NCBI GenBank assembly: GCA_964200185.2
Contig: CAXNAD020000404.1
Location: 1 to 20,319 of the forward strand
Direction: 5' to 3'
Length of the DNA: 20,319 nucleotides
Source of the DNA: Choristocarpus tenellus KU-1152
Taxonomy: Eukaryota; Phaeophyceae
Shown: positions 1 to 9,600 of the stretch, piece by piece
Layout of the letters: every line of letters begins with the position of its first letter
How positions within the stretch are numbered: position 1 is the stretch's first letter
Notes under the pieces: model-generated
Database searches by the model: none
Seen by the model: the letters and a program-made list of their open reading frames with translations, nothing else
Told to the model about the DNA's origin: nothing
Made by a program: the position numbers and the translations under genes

Positions 1-439
1 GATAGCCAAAATTTCATCAAAATCGCAACATTGGATTTTGGCCCCCAAATGGACGCGGCGCTACCCTCTAAGATACTTTGGCTCTCACGCAAATCCTGGC
101 TCCTCCATCAAGTACATCATCTAAGCTGAGTGCTGTCCTATGTCCTGCAGTTTATAAAGGGCTGTGCTTTCCCATAGCTTACGACAAATGAACAAGGTGT
201 GCCTACTGGTTGTACATGAAAAGCCGAAGGATTGTTCATTCCTGCCACACCTACGATCTCAACGGAGTATGGAATCCAAGACAAGGCATGGAGAAGTCTG
301 GCATATCCAATCTCAGGTTCAATGAACTCAATTACATCCTCATGTGGGCGCTTGATCTTCACCATCTTGAAGCTCGTCCATGGCCGCTACTACTACCTCT
401 GAATCTTGGGTATCTACTCTCGAAAGTGCAGATGATGCG
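1..439. other. Left-edge region, no recognised gene
   Basis: This stretch lies outside the left LTR of the copia remnant. Both strands carry short open frames, notably 138-365 on the minus strand (75 codons) and 210-500 on the plus strand, but neither shows a motif I recognise, and the plus-strand frame runs into the LTR. They overlap antisense to each other, which suggests chance openness. No tRNA, promoter motif or simple repeat stands out. It could be the end of a gene or transposon lying mostly outside the window. Confidence 0.4.
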
Positions 440-509
440 TGTGCAATTTACCTTGGGAGGTAATGATATTTATCAGTGTAGTGGAGACAAGAAGGTGTGA
501 AGCCTCACA
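440..509 (-). repeat. 3' LTR of copia remnant (short)
   Basis: This 70-bp copy matches 1972-2039, and most differences are transitions. The open frame coming from the integrase remnant runs into this repeat and stops within it. The minus-strand sequence just upstream holds a run of five A, a weak candidate polypurine tract. Confidence 0.72.
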
Positions 510-1490
510 TGATGTTTTTCAGCTATCCTGACTGACCTCTGTTGTCCACTAGGTGAACTTGTTGAGTTCTTGCTCACGGCTGTTGCTTGTGGTATCGGAT
601 CGACTGCAATATCGAAATACCGATCAGAGTCGTCTTCAGTATCGGAAATATCTTCATCATCAGTCAAAGTTATGGTCTCTTTCTCCCCCACGAAGTTCAT
701 GATGTGTTCGTCTGGCTCGAACGTCACTTGGGCTGAGGTCACCAACTTGGCCTCTTGAGCAGGCCAGATGTACCAACACAGTGATGTATGGTCTTGTCCC
801 ATGATTATACCCCGCTTGCCGTATGGGTGAAACTTTGAACTGGCTCCCCTCTGCTGCTTGTCCTTGTGAACATAGCACTCGCTCCCCCAGGTCTGAAGCC
901 TATCATAGTTGAAAGATTTACCTGTTAGACGTTCGCATGGCGTCTCTCCTCCAAGGTATTCGTGTGGCATGCCTCCAGTTTTGAAGGCGATGTCCGTGAT
1001 AGCAAAGAACCAGTACTCGTCACCCAGCCCAGCCTTTGCCAGTTGACTCCTTGATGCCCCCATGAGTTGCTTTATCGCCCTTTTGGTGATCCCGTTGCTC
1101 TGTGGTGTTCTCGGTGGAGATTTCTTCCATCAGGTACCGTTGTTCGCCAGCATCCTTTGGAATTCACCGATCTACCAAGCTCGCCAGCACCATCCCCACT
1201 GATGCATTGGGCTTGTATACCTTCCCTGGCCATCTGGTCGATATAGGCAGTGGTTGTGTCCGTCACTGCATTTTTTGTTTTCAATCCATAAACCCTCTTG
1301 TCTCAGCTGCTCTTATTGACAAACACCTGACCAGTGATGTCTGCTTGAAAAGGTCTCGCCAAATCCGCGTGGACAACCTTGATGGGCTGCTTGGGGGCCC
1401 TGCCACCCGTTGATAGCTTAAGGCCTTGGATATGCATTCCTTGCAGATCTTGCACCACAGTTTTGCTGCCACAGTAGCGTCGGTGATCAA
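473..1490 (-). pseudogene. copia integrase remnant
   Basis: A CxxC pair from the HHCC finger lies near 1450-1440. The first core aspartate context (VHADLARPF) is near 1360, the second (SGDGAGEL) near 1190, and the block ending in PQSNGITKR near 1090. The rest of the core and the Ty1/copia C-terminal region (LRxxGSxCYVH and a KRGIIMGQD-type stretch) lie in one open frame from 1063 to 473. At least two frameshifts separate these parts. The position normally holding the catalytic glutamate in the NGxxER motif reads lysine, so the enzyme would be dead even if the frame were intact. Beyond the integrase an acidic and serine-rich tail leads into the 3' LTR, and the RT/RNase H part is missing. Confidence 0.78.
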
Positions 1491-1948
1491 CCCATCGCTC
1501 TAGTTTAACGACGAAATCGGTGCTGTCCTGAGATGCCGCGCACCGTAGTTCTTGGAGTTTTGCCTCCAAAGTGATGACCTGCATGGGGATCTCGTCCTCC
1601 GCATGTCCTCTGTAGACTCTTTCTAGTTCCAACCAGGCCCCTCTACCGCCTGGTTGACCCCCGTTTTTATTAATGTGCAATGATTGCTGATGCCGATCCC
1701 TTTGTTGCTTGAATAAGCAGGAAACGTAACGCCTTGTTGTTCTTGATATGCGTGGCATGTGCCATTCGCACTACCTCCCCTGAGATGGTGGTGAGTGTTT
1801 CAGGAATCTCGTAGTCCCTCGTCGTAGTCTCGTAAAAACCCTTTCCACCAGCTTGGCCTATCAATGATAGTCTCCAAGTGGACCAGGTCTCCAATGACCT
1901 TCCTGTGGTTCCCGTTCAGACAGCAAGTTTCTTCAGGTCGGTCTCCAT
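1490..1948 (-). pseudogene. copia gag remnant
   Basis: The minus-strand frame starts at an ATG (1948-1946) 12 bases inside the primer site, as expected for gag, but meets TGA at codon 11. Gag-like sequence continues in other frames: an N-terminal part over roughly 1890-1670, then a segment near 1680-1490 with the LxxExVYxG... and ...LxxKLxEL pattern seen in the UBN2-type gag domain of copia elements. At least two frame changes are needed. The nucleocapsid zinc knuckle and protease that should follow are absent, because the sequence passes straight into the pre-integrase finger. The assignment is by pattern and position and is moderately sure. Confidence 0.6.
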
Positions 1949-1960
1949 TCTACTAAGTAA

Positions 1961-1971
1961 GGCTCATAACC
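1961..1971 (-). other. Primer-binding site, initiator tRNA-Met half-molecule type
   Basis: Reading the minus strand, GGTTATGAGCC follows the 5' LTR with no gap. It is the exact reverse complement of GGCTCATAACC, the anticodon stem-loop of many eukaryotic initiator tRNA-Met molecules (anticodon CAT). Drosophila copia and several relatives are known to prime reverse transcription from an initiator-tRNA half-molecule cut in this loop. Its position against the LTR supports both the LTR call and the element's polarity. Confidence 0.75.
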
Positions 1972-2039
1972 TGTGCAATTTATCTTGGGAAGTAATGCTA
2001 TCTATCAATAGTGAAGACGAGAAGGTGTGAAGCCTCACA
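1972..2039 (-). repeat. 5' LTR of copia remnant (short)
   Basis: This 68-bp repeat is the upstream LTR of the minus-strand element. It pairs with the copy at 440-509, with about seven differences and a 2-nt gap. Its minus-strand ends are TGTG and CACA. Similarity stops at the primer-binding site on one side and four bases (tgat) beyond the terminus on the other, so its limits are well defined. Sixty-eight bases is very short for a copia LTR. Confidence 0.75.
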
Positions 2040-2917
2040 TGATCCCCTTTGCTGAACGTAGGAAGAATGGATGGAATTAGAAGAGTGACCTTTGTGGGGT
2101 GTCTTCTATATTGCTTGTTTATTATTATTTGTCTCATACGTACGTCAACGGTTATAATGTCAGATAATTCTAATGCAATACCAAACTCCATCCATATTCC
2201 AGATGTACTATTTCATTAGTAGTTGCATCATATGGACTCAATTCAATGCAATAATCTCACATAGACAAAATAAGGTATACCTCACTATTGTCCTATTTTG
2301 GACATTGCCGAGGGGCTTGGGGCAGGAGGAAAGAATGATTGAATGCCCATAATAGTGTGTGATATAAAACCCTCTCTCCCTCTTCAATGTTGTGGGGAAC
2401 GAAAGGTCGATAAACTGTGAGGGGTTGCTGATATATTTGAGAATTTCTGTAATAAGAACTAGCAACCAAACCTAACAATATCTTCAATACATAAAAAAGG
2501 TTGCAACTAGTAATCTTGTTTCGATCTTCTCCCTTAGTCGTGTGTTGTAACTCACCTGTATGCTTAACCATTTGCATACTGTTCAATATGGATATAGGTG
2601 GAAACCTTCACTCCACTGAATCCGTACCTATATACTTGCACATTCGTCGAGGACCAAGGTAAACTACCTATTTTGCTTTCCACAACACAGCGGCATGTAC
2701 GGAATACATAGGACTTTCCTGGATCCGATACTGTGATAAACTTGTTGCAGGAGTGGACGAAGGTATGCGTGTGTACTCCTCATAGCTTCAGACATGGGTC
2801 ACGGGTGACACCCACGGTACATTCAATTATTTCAGGTATCCATATACCCACTACGAATTGGACTCCCATCAATTGGACAACAGAGAATGGACGTTGATAA
2901 ATTGCGTCAGAAGTCGT

Positions 2918-3035
2918 ACCAATACCGATACAATATAGAAGTCCCTATTCCCCTTCTCAGTTCAACAAGGGTTACCTTCCTTTTTCCAAGTGGAAATGGT
3001 GTTTGGAGACCTGTATGATAGTAATAGGTTTTGTG
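2918..3035 (+). repeat. Diverged repeat, copy A
   Basis: It shares with 3505-3643, in the same order, ACCAATACCGATAC, AACAAGGGTTACCTTCC, TTTTCCAAGT and GGTTTTGTG, with intervening sequence diverged and about 20 bases shorter. The ordered anchors make common origin likely. No coding content is recognised. Confidence 0.6.
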
Positions 3036-3471
3036 TATCTATCTGTGGAAGTGTCAAAGGTGCCAAGTTCTCTGCTCAAGGGGGCAATTACAATCACCGG
3101 ACTGAAACTCCTTCACCTCAGTGGGTCGGACCGAGTTTCAAAGGTCTTGGCTCAAATCTCAGAACAGATTAGTAAATCCAGAACAGAACAACACCCTCAA
3201 AACACAACAGATGTTCCCAGAATGACTGAGCAACGTCACAGCAAAGAAATGGATTAATCAGAATCGGAATGATTCTTCGTTTTGATAGTCCATTTTGGCT
3301 GTTTGGTCAAATCCGGATCTTATGGGTGTGAGTGGTTCATTGAACTGGTCGGTATGGATGAGCTCAAATGACGTGGTTGTCGCGCAAAATTGTATATGAC
3401 AGCGCGTCTTATGCATAATGTGTGTGTCGGAGATCCCAAAAAAGGAACCTGTCCCTGACAGATCATTCATT

Positions 3472-3503
3472 CTGTAACATGTCCCCTAATTTCAATCGGG
3501 TCA
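3472..3503 (+). repeat. 32-nt direct repeat, unit 1
   Basis: It matches 3651-3682 with a single mismatch (TTCAATC against TTCTATC). Similarity extends leftward to about 3461 with a 4-nt gap. Unit 2 contains the peptidase start codon. Confidence 0.85.
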
Positions 3504-3504
3504 C

Positions 3505-3643
3505 ACCAATACCGATACGATACACACGTCCGATTTCAATGTTGAAGTCGCAATTACCCTTGTCAATTTAACAAGGGTTACCTTCCATTTTCCAAGTAGA
3601 AACCGTGTAAGGACACTTCTACATTACTGCTCTAGGTTTTGTG
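3505..3643 (+). repeat. Diverged repeat, copy B
   Basis: This second copy of the 2918-3035 repeat contains an extra stretch that creates an 8-bp inverted repeat, ACCCTTGT (3556-3563) and ACAAGGGT (3571-3578), with a 7-nt loop. It fits almost exactly between two 32-nt direct repeats and ends 14 bases before the peptidase start codon, so it probably forms part of that gene's promoter or leader. Confidence 0.6.
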
Positions 3644-3650
3644 GATCATT

Positions 3651-3682
3651 CTGTAACATGTCCCCTAATTTCTATCGGGTCA
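3651..3682 (+). repeat. 32-nt direct repeat, unit 2, holding the peptidase start codon
   Basis: It is the second copy of 3472-3503, 179 bases downstream. The ATG at 3658 and the first eight codons of the peptidase lie inside it. Unit 1 has the same ATG at 3479. Confidence 0.85.
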
Positions 3683-6600
3683 TAGCCATAGCCGCCATAT
3701 TTAGGACTCTGAATCCGTCATGCGCTACCTTGACGGAGACAGAGTCCATCTTCATGGGTGTTCCCTCTCCGCAATCAGCAAGAGAATCACTCAAGTTTAT
3801 CACGTCCAAGCCCCATGTCGCTGGTACCCCAGGGGATTATGAGGTGATGTTGTGGATGATATCATTGCTATAGTGTGTGAGATCATTCTCCTGAACATCG
3901 TAGTGCACAGGCAATGGTGTGCCTATTGAGTCCAACACAGACCTGACCTGGACTTGACCACCAGTATGTTGTGGCCTCACCCGTTTTGCCTTTACGAAGC
4001 ATGAGTCATCCACTCCAAGAAAGGAGGACATGAGGTTTACGGTCGTTGTTCTCTTGAACTCCTTGCCCCCCCAGATGGCGGAGTTTGTACGCGATAAAAT
4101 GTTGGCAGCAGGCATACCAAGCGTGGAGATCCAACCTGTGGACAGTTTCCTCAACTACCCGGTGGACCGTGCCCTGCGACTCCATGACGCCGACACTGGC
4201 AAGTTTCTGTTCGAGGCGCCACTCGCTGAGGCTATACTCGAGGAAGATCCCACCTCAGATACGTGGTGGCGGAACCACACCTTCAATGGCTACTCTCCCT
4301 CTGGTACGGTCAACGCACCATACGTGTACGCAAACTATGGGTTACCGCAAGATCTGGATGCCCTGGAGGAGATGGGTGTGTTTGTGGAGGGGAAGATTGT
4401 CATTACAAGATACGGTAAGAATGGAGGCCACGCCAAAGGTCCATCAATTTCGTTTTTGGGGTGTGGGTGAGTGAGGGGGAGAATGGAATTGGATGGCATT
4501 CACTTGTCAAGGAAGTGTGTTTGCGAGCCGATCGCCCTGGCATTTTCTGTGTATACTCCTCTCACATACCAGCACATAGAATCCCAAATGCACCGATTTT
4601 GCCAGCACTGACTCCTTCCCGCTCAACCTCCCTTTTCTAGCCGCCTTGGTTCCTCCCCTTCTTTCATGGATTCGTTCATCACATTCCCTTACACTAACAA
4701 TAATTCTTTCGTAACCACCAAAGGGGAATGCTTCCGAGGCCTGAAAGCTATGAATGCCGAGCGTCGAGGGGCAATGGGCCTTATTATCTACAGTGATCCG
4801 CAGCAGGATGGCTTCGGCAAGGGACCAACCTACCCTGAGGGTGGTTGGCGCCCACCGTCTGGGGTACAGCGAGGTTCAGTCCAGTTCAACTCGTTATGTG
4901 TAGGGGATCCTGCTCGTGCTGCATCTGGCAGTGAAAGCGTGGAATCCTTGTGTGGCTATAGCAAGGATGACTTGGTGCCTTCTATCCCCGTATTATCCAT
5001 ATCGTATGGTGATGCTGAGCCCCTTCTGCGGGCCTTGGGAGGTCCCGTTGCCCCAGAGGGGTTCCAGGGGGGACTTGACATGGAATACACAGTGGGACCC
5101 AGCAGTACCACAGTGCTCCACCTTTACGTTAAAAATCGTGAGGTTGTGGGTCCTATTTGGAATGTGGTGGGAGTGATACCAGGGACGCTGTCAGAGCAGA
5201 CACAGAAACAAGGCTCAGTGTCTTCCGACACGTCATGGTTGCTCGGAAAAGATCGACCAGTGGTGTTAGGGAATCACAGGGACGCCTGGGTGTTTGGTGC
5301 TGTTGGTAAGGTTTGATTAATGCAAAGTAGGGCAGGAGTGGTGTATACAATTTGGAGGTTCATATCCTCCTCTGTCTGAGGGGAGAGCAGGAGGTATCTG
5401 CACCAATGAATGTCACTACAATAGAAAAAGTTCCTATCCTAGAAAAGGTGTGCAGTGGGTGACTGGGGGACTTATTTTGCGAGGAGATGCTATTTGAAAG
5501 TTTTGCCTTGGGTGTTGTAGAAGTTGGAGCACTCATCACAGGAGGAAACACTGACCAGTTGTGTTAACGTCCAGCATTTTCTCACTTCTTGCCCCCCCTT
5601 CCTGTCCTCTCCTTCATGTGCACAGATCCCAACTCAGGCACTGCTGCCTTGATTGAGGTGGCCAATGGTCTTGGAACACTGCTACAGGAGGGTTGGAACC
5701 CCCCTAGGACAGTGGTGCTTTGCAGCTGGAGTGGCGAAGAGTATGGAATGTTGGGCAGTACTGCTTGGGGAGAGGCCAATGCCAAGGTACCATTCAGCAT
5801 TTTAGAGTGCCTTGGAAGGTAGCACTTCTGCTCTCCATGCTGTGTCCTTTTTTGTGTAACCCCAACTCCAAAAGAAAGATTTAAAGATAGATTATGACCC
5901 GTCCGATTTATTGAAGACATGCTGCAGAAAGAGTGTGCAAGCCTTGCCCCCGAGTGGGAACATACTGGCCTTGGTACATGCGCACTCAGCAATCACTCTT
6001 CACATCGACTTGGAATGTAATTTTATTTTGGCAGTCAGTGATGGAGCAGATGCACACCCACATTTATTTGCTTGTTTTTTACTGTTTCATTGCACAGAGT
6101 TTAACTTTTCTCACCAATGCTGTACAGCGTCTTTTCGCCACCAATACCTCTATATCGGTTCAGCACATCATTGAGTTCACAGTGTAGCGGTCTTGAGCCC
6201 CTTCACTTTGCTGATGTGTGATGCCACCTAAGAGTGCGGGTGTAATTTTTTTGGGCCCCTCTATGGTTGCCTTGTGGTAGATGTGTTTTGGGCACTACTG
6301 TTGAGGGTATTTCCAGGTCAAAATCGACCTCTCCCTTGGGCGGTTTCACTCTGATGTCAACCCCCTGCTTACCGCTCAAGTAGGCTTTGTTCGTTTCCCA
6401 CTCCTCCTTTTCTTTCTGGCCTTTTTTCCCTATCCCATCATGTCATGACAACCTGTCCCATTCTAACCCTAGTTGCACCTCGCTGCCTAAAACTTTGTCC
6501 TTAGGGCATCCTGGCCAATGCTATTGCTTACCTCAATGTGGACTCGGCTGTAAGTGGCTCTTTTCTTAATGTGGGTGCCACTCCCTCCCTTCGCAGCCTG

Positions 6601-9600
6601 GTGGAACAGGCCCTAAGGGACGTGAGACACCCCAACTCGGAGCTCTCATTGGCGGAATTTTGGTCTGGAGACCTAGTTACGCTAGGGTCAGGCTCTGACT
6701 ACACAGGTGTGTGAGTGAGTGCTTCCTCCAAAGGGTATGAGATACGGTTACTGTAGTATCGCTTTGTACTTTTGTGGAGGGGGGAGTAGGTGCAATTACA
6801 TGGGAAAGAAGGAGAGGCTTACATCATTGTTGGGGTTGTCAATTGTATTGACTCTGTCACTTCTCTGCTACGAGTTAGTGCTACTCTGTTGCCAGGCGAT
6901 GGATAGGAAGCACAATGGAATTGCAGGGGGTGATCCAGTAAGCATGCGGGCATGCTGTTTTGGTTTTGTGGAAGGTGAAGGTGTGCTGCGCGCGTATACC
7001 ATGGCAATGCGTTTGCTGTTGGGTAATTCTGGTTATGACAACGTAAGAAGCTCGGCATTTTGTTTGAGGGGGAGCGCATTACGCCTCTGCGAACTATCTT
7101 CATGCTTCAGAAACCCAGCTGGTCTATCTTCTCTCTCTATTCTAGTTCCTCCCTGTTCGACTGAGGCTGCTTGTTGTGATTCAAGCCTACGGGAGGGTAT
7201 TAAATTTCATTTTTTTTCTTTCTTGGGGGTCCTGGTAGCTAGTCACCGCTATTTGATGCGTAACTGCCACGTTGCCTCTTATCCTGACCGAAAACCATGG
7301 CTGATTGTTGTGCTGCAGTCTCATTGTTGCATACTGCTCGCAGTATTACCTCACCCGGAACTTGTTCCCGACATGTGTCCCCTTTGTAAAGCTTACTGCT
7401 CCACTGCTCACACGGGTACCCAATTGATCCCCTCCCTTGTCCCCCCAAACACAATGTCCCATTTCACGCAATGCTTTCTGATTCCTTTTCCTCCAGTTTT
7501 CCTGGATCACTTAGGCATAGCAAGCGTCAACTTCGAATTCCGGGCAGATGCCACCGATGAGTACGGGGTCTACCACTCTGTCTTTGACAGTTTTGCATGG
7601 ATGGAGACACAGGGTGACCCAGACTTCCTCTACCATCAGGCAGCGGCACAACTGTGGGGTCTCCTGGCTCTCCGCCTCGCAGATCCCCACCCCCCTTCAC
7701 ACAATAGTGAGGACCAGGGGGTGAATGGTACGGGATTAGATCGCAGTTCTGGCAGCAGTGTGTCTGTCCTCCCCTTTGATCCTGTGGCCCAGGCGGAGGC
7801 CCTGGAAGAATATGTCAGTGACCTGGAAGCTCTCATCGTGGGTCCCAGGTTGGAGGGGAGGAAGAGTCGAAAATATCAAGACCAGAGTCGGAGAGAGGAG
7901 GGGTTGTCTCCTGAGGACCTTGCCCCTCTGAAGGAGGCAGTCAAAGCCTTCCGGACGGCAGCAGAAGGCGTTGCACTGGAGGTAGCCGCTGTGGGAAGGA
8001 GACCTTTGGGGAAAAGTGCTGAGTTAGTTGCACGTGGAATTGTTGAGAGTTTGTCGGTGGAGAGGCCAGAAGACAGGGACCATCCCCGAGGTCGAGGTGG
8101 CCTGACAAGAGCTATGTTGCAGGTGAAAGGAGCGGAGGTTGGAATGGAGCAAGCAGCCAGGGATGTGGTTGAGGATCTCAATGACCGTTTGGCTTTGACA
8201 GAGCGGCGATTTCTGAGTGAAGCAGGCCTCCCAGAGCGCAAATGGTTCCGGCATGTCCTGCAGGCTCCGGGGTTATATCTGGGGTAAGCTTTGGGTATGA
8301 ACTGATGGTTGTTGGATGACGGCATGAGGGGATGTATCTTTAGTGCACGTTTGCTGGTTTGATAGGATGGACACAACACGCCGTGTTATAATGGGGGGGT
8401 TAATTTCAAGTATTGATACTTTTTAGACTTAGCTACAGCTACTGCGATTTCTGTAGGTACAGTGAGTTAAGAGTGTCTATAGGTATAGTGAGTGTCTATC
8501 TTTGACGTGCTGAATTGATTAATCAGTACTGGACCGTGGAACACCATTGGAGGAAAAGGACATGTACAAATTGTGGTGTTCAACACAAGCCATAGGGTAC
8601 CATAGTATCACAATGATTGTGTGTGTGTGTTCTAGTTCCTGCTATCCTCCAGCTTGAATTATGTTCTCCTGTTCTGTAACTCAGAGCAGGTTGATGACTT
8701 TTGAGCATCTCATTTTATTACCTGCGATACTTGCCGTTCTCAACCTCACAAGGCTGGGGGATGCACTTCAGTGATTTGTGTCGAAATTTCTATAGCTACA
8801 CTTCATAGGTAAGAAGTTTTGTCCTTTAGCATGTATAGGGTTTTTTCGCAGTACATACCGGTGAATTGAGTTTTGAAGGCTGTTGGATTGAATCCAACAG
8901 AAAATTGGTTGGAATTAAACATGATGGTCAAACAAGAGGTGCATGCGAACACACGGCACTAGTATTGAGGGAAATTGTTGATGATTCAAAGTGAACCCAT
9001 ATACTACCAATGGTTTCTCCTGGTCTTATTGTCCTTCCAAACTAGATTGACAAGTACTTGATTCAAAAGATTTCATCACTGCATCACTACTCACATTCAC
9101 TTCCCCATTTTCCTGGAATCTTCAGGGAAATGCTTGGGACATCTATTTTTGATGTCATGAAACCTTTAAAATTAATTTGAATACTTTATTAAGTCAGATG
9201 AAGATGGTTTCTTACATTGAGCACCGTACATATATTTCTTACAATTTTTTCATGGAATATTATAATATTCCTATCACTAGATTTAAGAGCTCGAGACATA
9301 CTATTGAGTAATCATTAATAGAATATACTTGTCACCAGTTTGAACTTACCATGCTACTATATATCGAGCTGATTTACCTAATGAAGGTTGCAGTAACTGC
9401 AATGCAGAGCTGCCGCCACAAATTGAAATACCACATATATTCATTTCTGTATGCTCTCCAGTACTGTATTTGCAGTATGTCCTTTGCACCATCGCCATGA
9501 CTGTAGTGCTGCGTCCCAGGCACACTACCCCTTATCACAGTAACTGCAAAGCTGTTGCTGAACTGTATCTCTTACGTCATGAGATCGCTCTAGAGCAATC

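Larger units (their letters stand above)
440..2039 (-). mobile_element. Degenerate, internally deleted Ty1/copia LTR retrotransposon
   Basis: Two direct repeats of 70 and 68 bp bound this 1.6-kb segment. On the minus strand each begins TGTG and ends CACA, the TG...CA ends expected of LTRs. Directly inside the right-hand (5') repeat is an 11-nt match to the complement of the initiator-tRNA-Met anticodon stem-loop. Between the LTRs, reading leftward, are gag-like sequence, a zinc-finger and integrase region in several frames, then a short acidic tail running into the 3' LTR. Protease, reverse transcriptase and RNase H are not recognisable. Stops and frameshifts break every coding part, so it is a dead copy. 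The LTRs differ by about seven substitutions and a 2-nt indel, so it is not recent. The 5-nt sequences outside the LTRs do not match, so no target-site duplication is visible. Placement in Ty1/copia rests on the integrase and primer site. Confidence 0.82.
2040..3657. other. Intergenic region upstream of the peptidase, with duplicated segments
   Basis: I recognise no gene in this 1.6-kb stretch. Short frames exist (for example 2990-3257 on the plus strand and 3258-3470 on the minus strand) but show no family motif. What it does hold is repeated sequence: a diverged pair at 2918-3035 and 3505-3643, and a 32-nt direct repeat at 3472-3503 and 3651-3682. The part nearest 3658 presumably includes the promoter and 5' UTR of the peptidase gene. 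No clear TATA box could be chosen. Confidence 0.5.

Noticed and set aside
435-2044. Target-site duplication around the copia remnant
   Set aside because: The 5-nt flanks (atgcg and tgatc) differ, so none can be claimed; it may have decayed or the element may be recombinant.
2040-2055. Polypurine tract outside the 5' LTR (AAAGGGGATCA on the minus strand), hinting at tandem elements
   Set aside because: The tract looks suitable but no copia coding sequence is recognisable beyond it, so a tandem copy is not supported.
2990-3257. Two overlapping plus-strand frames of 60 and 84 codons
   Set aside because: No recognisable motif; they overlap each other and a duplicated non-coding segment.
8281-8287. 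Peptidase ending at the TAA at 8285-8287
   Set aside because: That TAA is part of a GTAAGC donor, and the conserved C-terminal block resumes in phase at 10045.
7876-8379. 167-codon minus-strand open frame
   Set aside because: It is antisense to peptidase exon 6, which has strong family support on the plus strand.
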